Source of the DNA: DATKPC01 sp035524275 | Lineage (GTDB): Bacteria; Pseudomonadota; Gammaproteobacteria; Burkholderiales; Burkholderiaceae_F | NCBI GenBank assembly: GCA_035524275.1 | Contig: DATKPC010000048.1 | Location: 1-26,076, forward strand | Direction: 5' to 3' | DNA length: 26,076 nt | Shown here: positions 8,480 through 16,178 of the stretch, piece after piece | Position numbering within the stretch: position 1 is the first letter of the stretch | How the letters are laid out: each line of letters opens with the position of its first letter | Program-made: the position numbers and the translations under genes | Notes under the pieces: generated by a model | What the model was told of the DNA's origin: nothing | Seen by the model: only the letters and a program-made list of their open reading frames with translations | The model's database searches: none

Positions 8480-9307
8480 CTACGACGCCGGCGCCGCCGG
8501 CCCGTCGAGCGGAAGCACTTCGATCTTGCGGAACTCGATCGGGTGGCCGTTCGACTGGATCGACACGTAGCCGGAATCGAGCACCGTGCCGCCGCGCTGC
8601 GCGATGAGCTTCTTCGCATCCGCGTCGTGCTCGTCGAGCGCGAGGTCGGTGTATTCGACGACGAGCGCGCCGTCGACGACCTGTCGCACGCGCGCCGCGC
8701 CGTCGACCTCGGCGAGCACCGTGACCCAGCGATCGTCGCGAATCGTCGTGTCGCCCAGCTTCGAGCACTTGCCCTCGAGCGGCGCGCCGCCGATCCTGAC
8801 GCGCGTTCCGTTGACGCAGACGTCGCCGGTCGGCCGGCCGCCGATGAAGCGTCCGCCGACGATGTCGAATTCGACGTTCACCGGGAACTGCTGGTCCTTG
8901 CGCATCGTCTCCGGCGCCTGGCTGTGCAGCTGGATTCCGCTGTTCTTGAAGGCCCACGACGGTGCGCCGGCCACCTCGTCGCCCGTGAAGCGATACTCCG
9001 CGCGGATCCAGTAGTGCGACAGCTTCCGCTTGCTGTAGAGGCTGCCGAACCGGCCGTCGAAGCGGTCGTAGTCGCGGTACGAGACCTTCAGCAGTCCGTC
9101 CTCGACGCGGAACGTGTTGCGATAGTTGTCGCCGACGTCATGCCCGGCGATCTTCGCGGTCCAGCCGTCGAGATCCTTGCCGTCGAAGAGGCTGACCCAG
9201 TTTCCCGCGGGCGCGTCGACGTGGACCGCGGGCTTCGGCGAGCACGCGGACAGGGCACACGCGGACAGGGCGGCGAGCGCCGCCGGCGCGACGAGCTTCT
9301 TGATCAT
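8480..9307 (-). CDS. DUF1080 (3-keto-disaccharide hydrolase-type) lipoprotein
   Basis: Protein of 275 residues with a lipoprotein signal peptide carrying two tandem lipobox-like motifs, LSAC at 14-17 and LSAC at 19-22. The second, followed by SPKP, is the more likely anchor. The rest is one DUF1080 domain: WVSLFDGKDLDGWTAK at the start, then GDNYRNTFRVEDGLLKVSY, a KNSGIQLHSQAP stretch, and a GYVSIQSNGHPIEFRKIEVLPL end. Members of this family act on 3-keto-glycosides, cleaving them by hydrolysis or beta-elimination, usually in the periplasm. It lies 33 bases after the Tat-signal subunit gene and follows the GMC dehydrogenase gene, the expected partner that would make a 3-keto substrate. The sugar substrate is unknown. 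A palindromic repeat abuts its 3' end. Confidence 0.88.
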   Translation of the reverse strand: MIKKLVAPAALAALSACALSACSPKPAVHVDAPAGNWVSLFDGKDLDGWTAKIAGHDVGDNYRNTFRVEDGLLKVSYRDYDRFDGRFGSLYSKRKLSHYWIRAEYRFTGDEVAGAPSWAFKNSGIQLHSQAPETMRKDQQFPVNVEFDIVGGRFIGGRPTGDVCVNGTRVRIGGAPLEGKCSKLGDTTIRDDRWVTVLAEVDGAARVRQVVDGALVVEYTDLALDEHDADAKKLIAQRGGTVLDSGYVSIQSNGHPIEFRKIEVLPLDGPAAPAS

Positions 9308-9340
9308 CGTGAACGCGAGGATATCGTGGAGGCGGTCCGC

Positions 9341-9823
9341 TCAGGCCGCGACGGATCCGGTGCACAGGCGGGCGAACGGGTTGCCGCACGCGCGCATCGG
9401 GTCGTAGAAGCCCTGGTAGCGGACCGGCTTCGATTCGTCGGCGCCCTGCGAGAAGAAATCCGACGACATCAGGAACGTCGAGACGAGCGAGTCCTCGATC
9501 TGCTCGCGGCGCGAGCGCGCCGGCGCCGGTTGGCCGGCCTGCAGCGCGACCTGCGGCGCGAACTGCGTGCCGGACGACGGCGACACGAGTTCATGGAAGT
9601 GGTACTTCCAGCGGTTCCAGGTCGGGCGCTTTGCGAGCAGCGTATCGATCTGGTCCTTGGCAAACGCGTGCAGGTCGGCATCGTCGAGTTTCAGGAACGC
9701 GAGGCGCCGATGCAGGATGGCGACGATCTCGGCCTGCGCCGCGACGCGACCGGTGAAGAATCCGGCGGTCGCGAGACCCGCGAGCGCGAGGCCGCCGACG
9801 AGGAGGCGACGACGAGTGATCAT
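9341..9823 (-). CDS. Tat-signal small subunit of the GMC dehydrogenase (gluconate dehydrogenase subunit 3-like)
   Basis: Protein of 160 residues. The N-terminus ITRRRLLVGGLALAGLATAG has a twin-arginine motif followed by a hydrophobic stretch, so it should be exported folded by the Tat system. The body is helical, ends in MRACGNPFARLC, and has no obvious catalytic motif. Its ATG overlaps the stop of the GMC gene by ATGA, a sign of coupled translation and complex formation. In FAD glucose and gluconate dehydrogenases a small Tat-signal subunit carries the signal-less flavoprotein across the membrane; I infer the same role here. The sequence itself is not a close match to the classical subunit 3 pattern, so the assignment rests mainly on signal, size and position. 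Confidence 0.72.
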   Translation of the reverse strand: MITRRRLLVGGLALAGLATAGFFTGRVAAQAEIVAILHRRLAFLKLDDADLHAFAKDQIDTLLAKRPTWNRWKYHFHELVSPSSGTQFAPQVALQAGQPAPARSRREQIEDSLVSTFLMSSDFFSQGADESKPVRYQGFYDPMRACGNPFARLCTGSVAA

Positions 9824-11271
9824 GAGCGGGCCCGTCCGAGAAGGTTGTCCGCGGCCCACAGCGACAGCGCCGAGACCGTGAGTGTCGGGTACGCCGGGCT
9901 GGCGGTCGGATACGCGCTCGAGCCCAGCACGAGGAGGTTGCGGACCTTGTGGTGCACGAGGTTCCGGTCGACGACGCTGCGGGCAGGATCGTCGCCCATC
10001 ACGACCGTGCCCTGGATGTGCGCCGCCGTCGTCCCCAGCGACGTGTCGATGACGCGCTCGATCGGCAGCGCCTCGGCGAGCTTGTCGATCATCTGCGGGA
10101 TGCGAGCCGCGGCGCGCTTCGCGTAATCGGAGTAGTCGTGGAACGCCACGCGCGGCCGCGCCGGATTGTCCGGATTCAGCGCGACGGCGTTGGCCTCGCT
10201 CGGCAGGTCGTCGAAGAGGAAACCGAGCATCAGGCGCTCGTTCCAGCGACCGCGTTCCAGGCGCAGCGCCTGCGCCGGCCGGTAGGCGAACGGCGAGTTC
10301 CATGTCTCGATCATGCAGGCCGCGTGGTCGCGCCGGTGTTCCCCTTCGTAGAAGAGGTAGCCGAGCCCCGACAGCACGGTGCTGCCGTTGTACGACTTGA
10401 TGCCCTTCAGGTCGAGCGTCACGTAGACCGGCATCTGTTCGTGCAGGCGGCGCCCGATCAGGCGGTCATCGAAGCCGGAGCGCAGCAGGATGTGCGGGTT
10501 GAACAGCGCACTCGCCCCGAGGACGACGAGGTCCGCGGTATCGCGCGTCTCGGCGCCGGCGTTGCGGTAGGCCACCGCGCGCGCGACGCCGCCCGCGGTC
10601 TCGACCGTCTCGACTTCGGCACGCAGCCGCAGCGTCACCCGCGGATCCTTGTAGATGTCGGCGAGCCCGTTCTGGATCGTGAACTTGGCGTCGACCGGGC
10701 ACAGGCCGCAGATCCCGGTCGCGCAGCAGACGCCGCGCTTGCCGGTCGCCGCGCTGGCGCGGGCCGTGGCCATCTGGAACCAGCCGTCGGGAAACCGCTC
10801 CTTCAGGCGCGAATCGGGATCGGAAAACGCATGCGGCGGCAGCGGGAACGGGCGCGAGCGCGGCATCGGGCTGTCGCTGGGGCCGGACACGAGCATGACC
10901 TGCTCGACGACGTCGTAGTGGGGGGCCAGGTCGTCGTAGGAGATCGGCCAGTCGTCGCCGACCCCGTAGCGCGACTTCAGCTTGAAGTCGCCCGGCATCA
11001 TCCGCGTCGTGCCGCCCATCCAGCACTTGGAATTGCCGCCGAACCCGGGACTCGTGTACCACTCCTTCATCGGCGTGAGGTTGTCGAAGACCTCCTCCGG
11101 CTCGATGCTGGAGTGGCGCCGCTTGTCCAACTGCCACGCCTTCGTGTCCTCGTTGCCGCGCTCCAGCACGAGGATCCGCGCGCTCGCGGGCGCGCGCTCC
11201 AGGTAGCGCATCAGGAAAAACGAGGATGCGAATCCGGTGCCAACGATGATGACGTCGTAGTGTTCGGCCAT
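9820..11271 (-). CDS. GMC-family FAD dehydrogenase with probable [3Fe-4S] cluster
   Basis: Protein of 483 residues without a signal peptide. Residues 5-25 form the FAD-binding fold (YDVIIVGTGFASS), and the GMC pattern GGNSKCWMGGTTRM is at 79-91. Cys182, Cys183 and Cys188 (CCATGIC) have the same spacing as the cysteines that hold a [3Fe-4S] cluster in Burkholderia FAD glucose dehydrogenase; Cys191 follows. The C-terminal GMC region has His418 in AAHIQGT. The position usually held by Asn or His before PTLT is Tyr461 (SPAYPTLT). It probably oxidises a sugar or glycoside in the periplasm, plausibly at C3 given the DUF1080 neighbour, and passes electrons to a carrier not encoded here. An in-frame TTG lies two codons upstream at 11277, but GGAAG sits about nine bases before the ATG at 11271, which I prefer. 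It overlaps the Tat subunit gene by 4 bp. Confidence 0.88.
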   Translation of the reverse strand: MAEHYDVIIVGTGFASSFFLMRYLERAPASARILVLERGNEDTKAWQLDKRRHSSIEPEEVFDNLTPMKEWYTSPGFGGNSKCWMGGTTRMMPGDFKLKSRYGVGDDWPISYDDLAPHYDVVEQVMLVSGPSDSPMPRSRPFPLPPHAFSDPDSRLKERFPDGWFQMATARASAATGKRGVCCATGICGLCPVDAKFTIQNGLADIYKDPRVTLRLRAEVETVETAGGVARAVAYRNAGAETRDTADLVVLGASALFNPHILLRSGFDDRLIGRRLHEQMPVYVTLDLKGIKSYNGSTVLSGLGYLFYEGEHRRDHAACMIETWNSPFAYRPAQALRLERGRWNERLMLGFLFDDLPSEANAVALNPDNPARPRVAFHDYSDYAKRAAARIPQMIDKLAEALPIERVIDTSLGTTAAHIQGTVVMGDDPARSVVDRNLVHHKVRNLLVLGSSAYPTASPAYPTLTVSALSLWAADNLLGRARS

Positions 11272-11549
11272 TTTCAATTGCTTCCCAGCGGTCCAGCCCG
11301 CAGGCTAGGGGGTCCGGACCAGCAAGAGGGTTCGCGAAGGGAGGTGATTTGCCCCCAATTCTCGATACCGTTCATGCGGGGCGTTCACGCGCGGACCACG
11401 CCGGGTAACTCCCCACTCGCCGCCCGTAGGATAGCCGATTTTTGGTATGACAATTCCCGTGGCCGGACCGCCTGTCGCCTGAATTGGCCACCTACCGGAT
11501 CGAGTCCGGCAACTGTCCTTCAAGCCGGGGCGGAGACGACGTCGCCGGA
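11272..11549. other. Gap upstream of the GMC operon, downstream of the LytTR regulator
   Basis: The 278 bases contain a relatively AT-rich patch at 11428-11455, which on the minus strand reads TTGTCA, 14 bases, TATCCT. That spacing is too short for a good sigma-70 promoter, but the patch is the likeliest promoter area of the GMC operon. A perfect palindrome, GGTCCGGACC, is at 11311-11320. I see no terminator with a T-run. Confidence 0.35.
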
Positions 11550-12386
11550 CTACATCCCCTTGAACAGATGGGCATAGAGGCGACTGACGGCAAGCCGCTC
11601 GGACCGGCCGCGCAGGCTGAGGACGATCTTCCCGGTATCGAGGCGGTGGGCGGCCGCGATGCCGCGCGCCTGGACGACCGTCCCGCGGTGGACCTGCCAG
11701 AACTGCCGCGCGTCGAGCTGCGGGAGGAGTTCGCGCAGCGACGTGCGGACGAGATATTCGCGCGTGGCCGTCACGACGCGGACGTACTTGTCGGCGGCCT
11801 CGAAATAGACGACGTCGTCGACCGGCACCATGTGCACCGTGTCGCCGACCGCCGCCGGGATCACGGCCAGCGGTTCCGTGGCGCCGGCATCGGCCGCAGC
11901 CCCCGTGCCGCCCGGCCTTGCGACACCGCGGGCCAGCAGGGCGCGCAACTGCTCGACCGCGAGGCCGAGCGCGTCGGCGGGCGGCGCCGCGCGGCGCCGC
12001 TGCAGTTCGCGCTGCAGCCGCGCGACGCACAGCTCCAGGCGCCGCGGCTCGACCGGCTTCAGCAGGTAATCGACCGCGTGATGCTCGAATGCCTGCACCG
12101 CGTACTGGTCGAACGCCGTCACGAAGACGAGCAGCGGGAATGTCGCCTCGTCGGGCCATTCCTCGGCGAGCGCCTGCGCCACGCCAAAGCCGTCGAGCCC
12201 GGGCATCCGGATATCGAGGAAGCACAGGGCCGGCTGGCGCTCCAAGGCCTGTCGCACCGCCTCCTCGCCGTCGCCGACGACCGCGACGACCTGCAGTTCC
12301 GGCCAGGCGCGCGCGAGCTCCGCCTTCAGCGTCTGCGCCAGGACCGGCTCGTCCTCGGCGAGGAGCGCCGTCGCCACGCCCGTCAC
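11550..12386 (-). CDS. LytTR-family response regulator
   Basis: DNA-binding response regulator of 278 residues, AlgR/LytR style. The receiver domain (about 5-125) has the acidic pair E11/D12, phosphoacceptor Asp58 (CFLDIRMPGLDG), a Thr in VTAFDQYAVQAFEHHAVDYL, and the conserved Lys in LLKPVE. A variable linker leads to a LytTR DNA-binding domain (about 175-275; VYFEAADKYVRVVT, LRELLPQLDARQFWQVHRGTVV). It should bind promoter DNA when phosphorylated by the neighbouring kinase. The start is GTG at 12386, overlapping the kinase stop as GTGA, with GGAG five bases upstream inside the kinase gene. The two are therefore one translationally coupled two-component system. Targets are not evident. Confidence 0.93.
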   Translation of the reverse strand: MTGVATALLAEDEPVLAQTLKAELARAWPELQVVAVVGDGEEAVRQALERQPALCFLDIRMPGLDGFGVAQALAEEWPDEATFPLLVFVTAFDQYAVQAFEHHAVDYLLKPVEPRRLELCVARLQRELQRRRAAPPADALGLAVEQLRALLARGVARPGGTGAAADAGATEPLAVIPAAVGDTVHMVPVDDVVYFEAADKYVRVVTATREYLVRTSLRELLPQLDARQFWQVHRGTVVQARGIAAAHRLDTGKIVLSLRGRSERLAVSRLYAHLFKGM

Positions 12387-13588
12387 GCCGGCTCCGGTGC
12401 GGCCCGCGCGAAGGCCGGCGGGGGCGCGCTCGGCACGTCGATGCGCGCGATCGTCCCGTCCTCGCCCGTGGCCGCCGGCTCGAGCGTGAGCGTCGCGTCG
12501 CCGCCATAGAGCACCGCGAGCCTTTCGCGGACGAGGCGCACGCCGATGCCGGCGTCGCGCCGCGTCGCGGCCGGCGAAAGGCCGACGCCAGTGTCGCTCA
12601 CCTCGAGCAGCACGCGGTCCGCCGCGCGCCGCGCCCGCACCTCGATGCGCCCGCCGCCGACCTTCGGCTCCAGGCCGTGCCGGATCGCGTTCTCGACGAG
12701 CGGCTGCAGCAGCAACGACGGCACGACGAAGTCGGCGAGCGCCGCAGGCAGCTCGACGACGCTCGAAAGGCGCGCCCCCATCCGCACGGCCATCAGCGCC
12801 AGGTAGTCCTCGATCCGGTTGAACTCCGCCGCCAGCGTATGCGTCGTCGCGCGCGACGCGCCGAGCGTCGCGCGCAGGAACGCGATCAGGCGGTCCAGCA
12901 TCCGCTGCGCCTGCGGCGGGTCGAGCGTGATCAGGGCGCGCAGGTTGGCGAGCGTGTTGAACAGCATGTGCGGCTCCAGCTGCGCCTGCAGCAGCCGCAG
13001 CTCGTTTTCGGCCGCGATGCGCCGCGCCGCCTCGGCTTCGATGCGCAGCGCGGCAAGGCGGACACGACTGTAGAAGAAGTAGACCCCGACGAGCGCCATC
13101 GTGACCGTGATCGCCGCCGACATCGCCGCGTCCTTGCCGCGCACGTCCGACAGCATCGGAGCCGGGGCGCCGATGAACAGGTCGCCGAGTCGCGCGCCGA
13201 TCAGGTAACCCAGCGGGCAACCGATCGCGAGCGCCAGGAGCATCCAGCCCCACCCCATCCAGCCGCGGTCGAGCCAGGGCAGGAGCGGCTCGTCGCCGAT
13301 CTCGATGCCGCGCACCCGGGCCAGCAGCCGCGTCAGTGCGATATGGCCGCCGTCGACAAGGAGCCAGCACGACAGGCCGATCGATTCGGAATACGCGATC
13401 GAGTGGCGGAACGTGTCGCCGCGCACGACGACCAGCAGCACCGCCAGCACGGCGTCCGCGACGGCCCAGCAGGCGCCGCGCAACGCGAGGGCCCGCAGCG
13501 TGTGGAATTGGGCGTGGTGGGCCGCGGCGGCGGCGGTCGAGGCGGCCGGCGCGAGCGGCCGCGCGCTGCGCGTGATCGTCAAGCTCAT
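12383..13588 (-). CDS. LytS/AlgZ-type sensor histidine kinase
   Basis: Inner-membrane sensor kinase of 401 residues. About four hydrophobic segments (near residues 36-56, 70-90, 110-132 and 154-174) are followed by a helical linker. The His_kinase (PF06580-type) domain follows: LQAQLEPHMLFNTLANLRAL with phosphoacceptor His207. The ATPase domain shows PLVENAIRHGLEP (Asn300), VSDTGVGLS and GIGVRLVRERL. Such kinases phosphorylate LytTR response regulators, and the cognate regulator overlaps its 3' end by four bases. The N-terminus is Ala-rich and shows no cleavable signal. The gene begins 69 bases after the phosphatase gene on the same strand, so all three could share a transcript. The stimulus is unknown. 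Confidence 0.93.
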   Translation of the reverse strand: MSLTITRSARPLAPAASTAAAAAHHAQFHTLRALALRGACWAVADAVLAVLLVVVRGDTFRHSIAYSESIGLSCWLLVDGGHIALTRLLARVRGIEIGDEPLLPWLDRGWMGWGWMLLALAIGCPLGYLIGARLGDLFIGAPAPMLSDVRGKDAAMSAAITVTMALVGVYFFYSRVRLAALRIEAEAARRIAAENELRLLQAQLEPHMLFNTLANLRALITLDPPQAQRMLDRLIAFLRATLGASRATTHTLAAEFNRIEDYLALMAVRMGARLSSVVELPAALADFVVPSLLLQPLVENAIRHGLEPKVGGGRIEVRARRAADRVLLEVSDTGVGLSPAATRRDAGIGVRLVRERLAVLYGGDATLTLEPAATGEDGTIARIDVPSAPPPAFARAAPEPA

Positions 13589-13657
13589 CGGCTCATTGTC
13601 CGCGATCCGGGCCCGATCGGCGACGCGATGCGACGAAGCGCGACCGGGCGGCGCGAA

Positions 13658-14503
13658 TCAGCCGGGCGGCGGCGCGAGCAGCCGAACGACGTCGTCGTGG
13701 ATCGCGCCGGCGGTCGCGACCAGCGAGTGCGGTTGCGTGCGCAGCGGATCGGCGCCCGCCACGCTGCTCACCCGCCCGCCCGCGCCTTCGACGACGGGCA
13801 CGATCGCCGCGGCGTCCCAGTACGCGAGCGCCCCGTCGACCATGATGTCGGCGCCACCGGTGGCCAGCGCGAAATAGCCGAAGCAGTCGCCCCAGGTGCG
13901 GTACATGCGGACGCGCTGGATCAAAGCCCCGAAACCGGGCGTGGCCGACTGCTCGCCGCACTCCCAATGCGACGAGGCGAGCAGCGTCGCGGCGTCGAGG
14001 CGCTCGCAGGGCCTGACGCGCGCCGGCCGCGCGGAACCGTCACGCGCGTACAGCGTCGTGCCCGACGACGTGCCCATCAGCGCCAGGCCGGCGGCCGGAT
14101 GCGCAATGGCGCCGAGAAGCGGGCGGAAGCCCTCGCCGTCATCGCGTTCGAGCGCGATCAGCGTCCCGAAGAGGAAGCAGTTGGTGATGAACGCGCGCGT
14201 GCCGTCGACGGGATCGAGGATCCAGCGATAGCGCTGGCCGTCCTTGCGGCCCAGTTCCTCGCCGACGATGGCGTGGCGCGGATAGCGGCGCTCGATGAGC
14301 GCGCGCATCGCCTCTTCCGCGCCGCGGTCCGCGAGCGTGACGGGCGTCGCATCGTGCTTCTGCATCACGGCCGTGCCGCGCAGGAAATGCTGCGCGATGA
14401 CGCCGAATGCGGTGCCGATCAGCTCATGGACGAAGGGCTCGAACTCGCGCTTCTCGTCGGGCGTCGCGTCGGTCGCAAAGCGGGGCGGGGCGGGGTCGGA
14501 CAT
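13658..14503 (-). CDS. Inositol-monophosphatase-family phosphatase, probably HisN-type histidinol-phosphatase
   Basis: Cytoplasmic Mg-dependent phosphomonoesterase of 281 residues. Metal-binding motifs are present: GEELG (Glu82/83), WILDPVDGTRAFI with Asp97 and Asp100, and YWDAAAIVPVVEGAGG towards the C-terminus. The TRAFI continuation and the FGTLIAL stretch resemble the HisN subgroup that removes phosphate from histidinol phosphate, rather than SuhB or CysQ. No other his gene is nearby, so the substrate is uncertain; inositol or other sugar phosphates remain possible. I chose the ATG at 14503 because the family's N-terminal helix begins shortly after it. An in-frame extension upstream to 14614 is low-complexity and unlikely to be protein. 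Confidence 0.8.
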   Translation of the reverse strand: MSDPAPPRFATDATPDEKREFEPFVHELIGTAFGVIAQHFLRGTAVMQKHDATPVTLADRGAEEAMRALIERRYPRHAIVGEELGRKDGQRYRWILDPVDGTRAFITNCFLFGTLIALERDDGEGFRPLLGAIAHPAAGLALMGTSSGTTLYARDGSARPARVRPCERLDAATLLASSHWECGEQSATPGFGALIQRVRMYRTWGDCFGYFALATGGADIMVDGALAYWDAAAIVPVVEGAGGRVSSVAGADPLRTQPHSLVATAGAIHDDVVRLLAPPPG

Positions 14504-14826
14504 CGAGACGCCGGAGTTCGAAAGCCGTGGGCCTTGAAGGGTGAGCGTCGAACGCGGGTACGCAGGCCGGCCGCGACGGGCTCGAGGCGGCGGATTCTCG
14601 CACGCGCCCGGCACGCCGCCGCCCGTTGCCGCTACGCATCGCCTGGAGGCGACTCTCGACGGCGCGCCGTGCGGATCGTCCCTTCGTTCGATCCCGCGTC
14701 GGACGCCGCGCGAATCGAAGTACGATCGCCGCGACGCCGAACCACGCCCCGTTGATGCGCGGACGGCGCGAGGCCGGCGCGTGGCTCGCCGACAGAGCCG
14801 GCCGCCCCCAACCTGGAGACCCCGTG
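14504..14826. other. Divergent intergenic region without a recognisable gene
   Basis: The 323 bases between the divergent phosphatase and reductase-family genes are GC-rich. I see no convincing promoter boxes, no repeat family member and no conserved open frame. The only functional site I can support is GGAG at about 14815-14818, the ribosome site of the downstream gene. Confidence 0.4.
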
Positions 14827-15483
14827 ATGAAGATCGCGATTCTCGGCACCGGCACGGTCGGCCAGACGCTGGCCAAGGGATTCCTGGCGCGCGGCCACGA
14901 CGTGATGATCGGATCGCGCGACGCCGCCGGAGATTCCGCCCGGCGAGCGCTCGCGAACGTCGGAAGCGCCGTGCGCATCGGAACGTTCGCGCAGGCCGCG
15001 GCGCACGGCGATCTGGCCGTGCTCGCGACCGCGTGGAGCGGCACGCAGTCGGCGCTGGAACTCGCGGGCGCCGAGCGCCTTGCCGGCAAGGTGGTCGCCG
15101 ACGCGACGAATCCGCTCGCCGTCGACGCGAACGGTCCGCGCCTCGCCCTCGGATTCACGACATCGGCCGGCGAGCAGGTGCAGGATTGGCTGCCGGGATC
15201 GCTCGTGGTCAAGGTCTGGAACACGGTCGGCGCCGGCCGCATGGTCGATCCGACGTTTCCGGAGGGCCGCCCGACGATGTTCGTGGCCGGCAACGACGCC
15301 GGCGCGAAGCGGACGATTTTCGGACTGCTCGACGCGTTCGGCTGGGATGGCGTGGACATCGGGAACATCGAGGGCGCGCGGCTGCTCGAGCCGATGGCGA
15401 TGCTGTGGATCACCTATGCCAAGCGCAACAACCACTGGACCGCGGCATTCAAGCTGTTGGGCGCGAAGGCGGGCGGAAACTAG
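14827..15483 (+). CDS. NADPH-dependent F420 reductase-family protein (NAD(P)-binding)
   Basis: Protein of 218 residues starting directly in a Rossmann fold: MKIAILGTGTVGQTLAKGF, with the glycine motif at 7-12. GSRDAAGDSARRAL follows at the usual cofactor-specificity position. Further family features are VVADATNPLAVD and VVKVWNTVGAGRMVDP, and the length is right for F420H2:NADP oxidoreductase-like proteins (PF03807). In bacteria that do not make F420 these proteins are thought to reduce other substrates; the function here is not determined. The ATG at 14827 has GGAG eight bases upstream and agrees with the family start. A longer in-frame version from 14626 is not supported. It appears to be a single-gene transcript. 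Confidence 0.85.
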   Translation: MKIAILGTGTVGQTLAKGFLARGHDVMIGSRDAAGDSARRALANVGSAVRIGTFAQAAAHGDLAVLATAWSGTQSALELAGAERLAGKVVADATNPLAVDANGPRLALGFTTSAGEQVQDWLPGSLVVKVWNTVGAGRMVDPTFPEGRPTMFVAGNDAGAKRTIFGLLDAFGWDGVDIGNIEGARLLEPMAMLWITYAKRNNHWTAAFKLLGAKAGGN

Positions 15484-15516
15484 CCGCGCCGGCGCGGACG
15501 GGTCCGGCCAACGGAT

Positions 15517-15811
15517 TCAGGCCACGCTTCGCCCGCCGACTTCGCCGCCCTGCGCCGCCACCACGCGACGAGTCAGCGCGAGCCGCAGGCCGGCTCGCAC
15601 CTAGGGGCTCGCGTGCCCGCCTTCGGCGAGCTGCTCGAGTCGCTGAGCCACCGCGGCAGGTCAGCCGCCGCGATGCCGATCCGGGTGTCTTCGACCTCGA
15701 CGCGAAAGCGGTCGGGGCCCTCGGGGCCGGCGCGAACTTGATCGCCTTCGACACGAAGCTGTCGAGGACCTGCCTGAAGCGCGACGGATCGATGCGAATG
15801 CCGGCGAACTC
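15517..15811 (-). pseudogene. Decayed fragment of a sensor histidine kinase (HATPase_c domain)
   Basis: Three short reading frames on the minus strand join into one degraded ATPase domain. First frame: RIDPSRFRQVLDSFVSKAIKF, the N-box helix, with Lys where Asn normally binds Mg. Second frame: FRVEVEDTRIGIAAADLP, the G1 box, with DTGIGI changed to DTRIGI. Third frame: LEQLAEGG, then a TAG stop, then GLRLALTRRVVAAQGGEVGG, the G2 box, with GLGL changed to GLRL. At least two frameshifts and one stop separate them, and all nucleotide-binding glycines are hit, so it cannot work. I see no kinase His domain upstream of it. It is a relic of a larger sensor or hybrid kinase. Confidence 0.82.
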
Positions 15812-15958
15812 GCCGCCCTCCGCACAGCCACGCTTCGACGGACGGCGCAGGTTCGTCGCGGCGCGAAAACCCCCGCGGGGCAGGACGCGAAGCGCGCGAG
15901 GCGACGGACGGCTTTTCCGGTGCGGCGAAGCGTCGGACCCCTGGGCGCGCAACTAACG

Positions 15959-16178
15959 TATATTGGGCACAAGCAGGCCGGTTATAGCGTGCCGCATAGC
16001 CTTAACGCGTACCTGCCGACGGTCCGAATGGCGAGTGAGGGTCGGAACGCTTCGGTGCTTCACTGTGAGCTTGTTGCCTGTCCGGGGCACGTGGCCGGTT
16101 CTTGTCACCGGCCCTGTCCGTGCCGGGCGGGCGTACAGGGCGCCCTCGTGACGGGGGCGCGCCGAGAGGGGCGATCGG
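15959..16178 (+). promoter_or_regulatory. AT-rich promoter-like box and structured leader before the phosphatase-fold gene
   Basis: TATATT at 15959-15964 resembles a -10 box, though I see no matching -35. If it is used, the transcript has a leader of about 210 bases. The leader contains AGTGA/TCACT near 16034-16065. It also has a longer nested hairpin at 16077-16139: outer CCTGT/ACAGG, middle GGCACG/CGTGCC, and inner GGCCGGT/ACCGGCC (16093-16099 with 16107-16113). A ribosome site GAGAGGGG lies seven bases before the ATG at 16179. No known riboswitch class is recognised. Confidence 0.4.

Noticed and set aside
11274..11375. A 33-codon frame ending two bases before the GMC start, as a possible upstream regulatory peptide
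   Set aside because: It has no ribosome site, no biased amino-acid content and no matching promoter; its position alone is not enough.
11918..14755. A very long plus-strand open frame opposite the kinase, regulator and phosphatase genes
   Set aside because: The minus-strand genes have clear catalytic motifs and coupled starts; the plus-strand translation is low-complexity Arg/Ala/Pro sequence.
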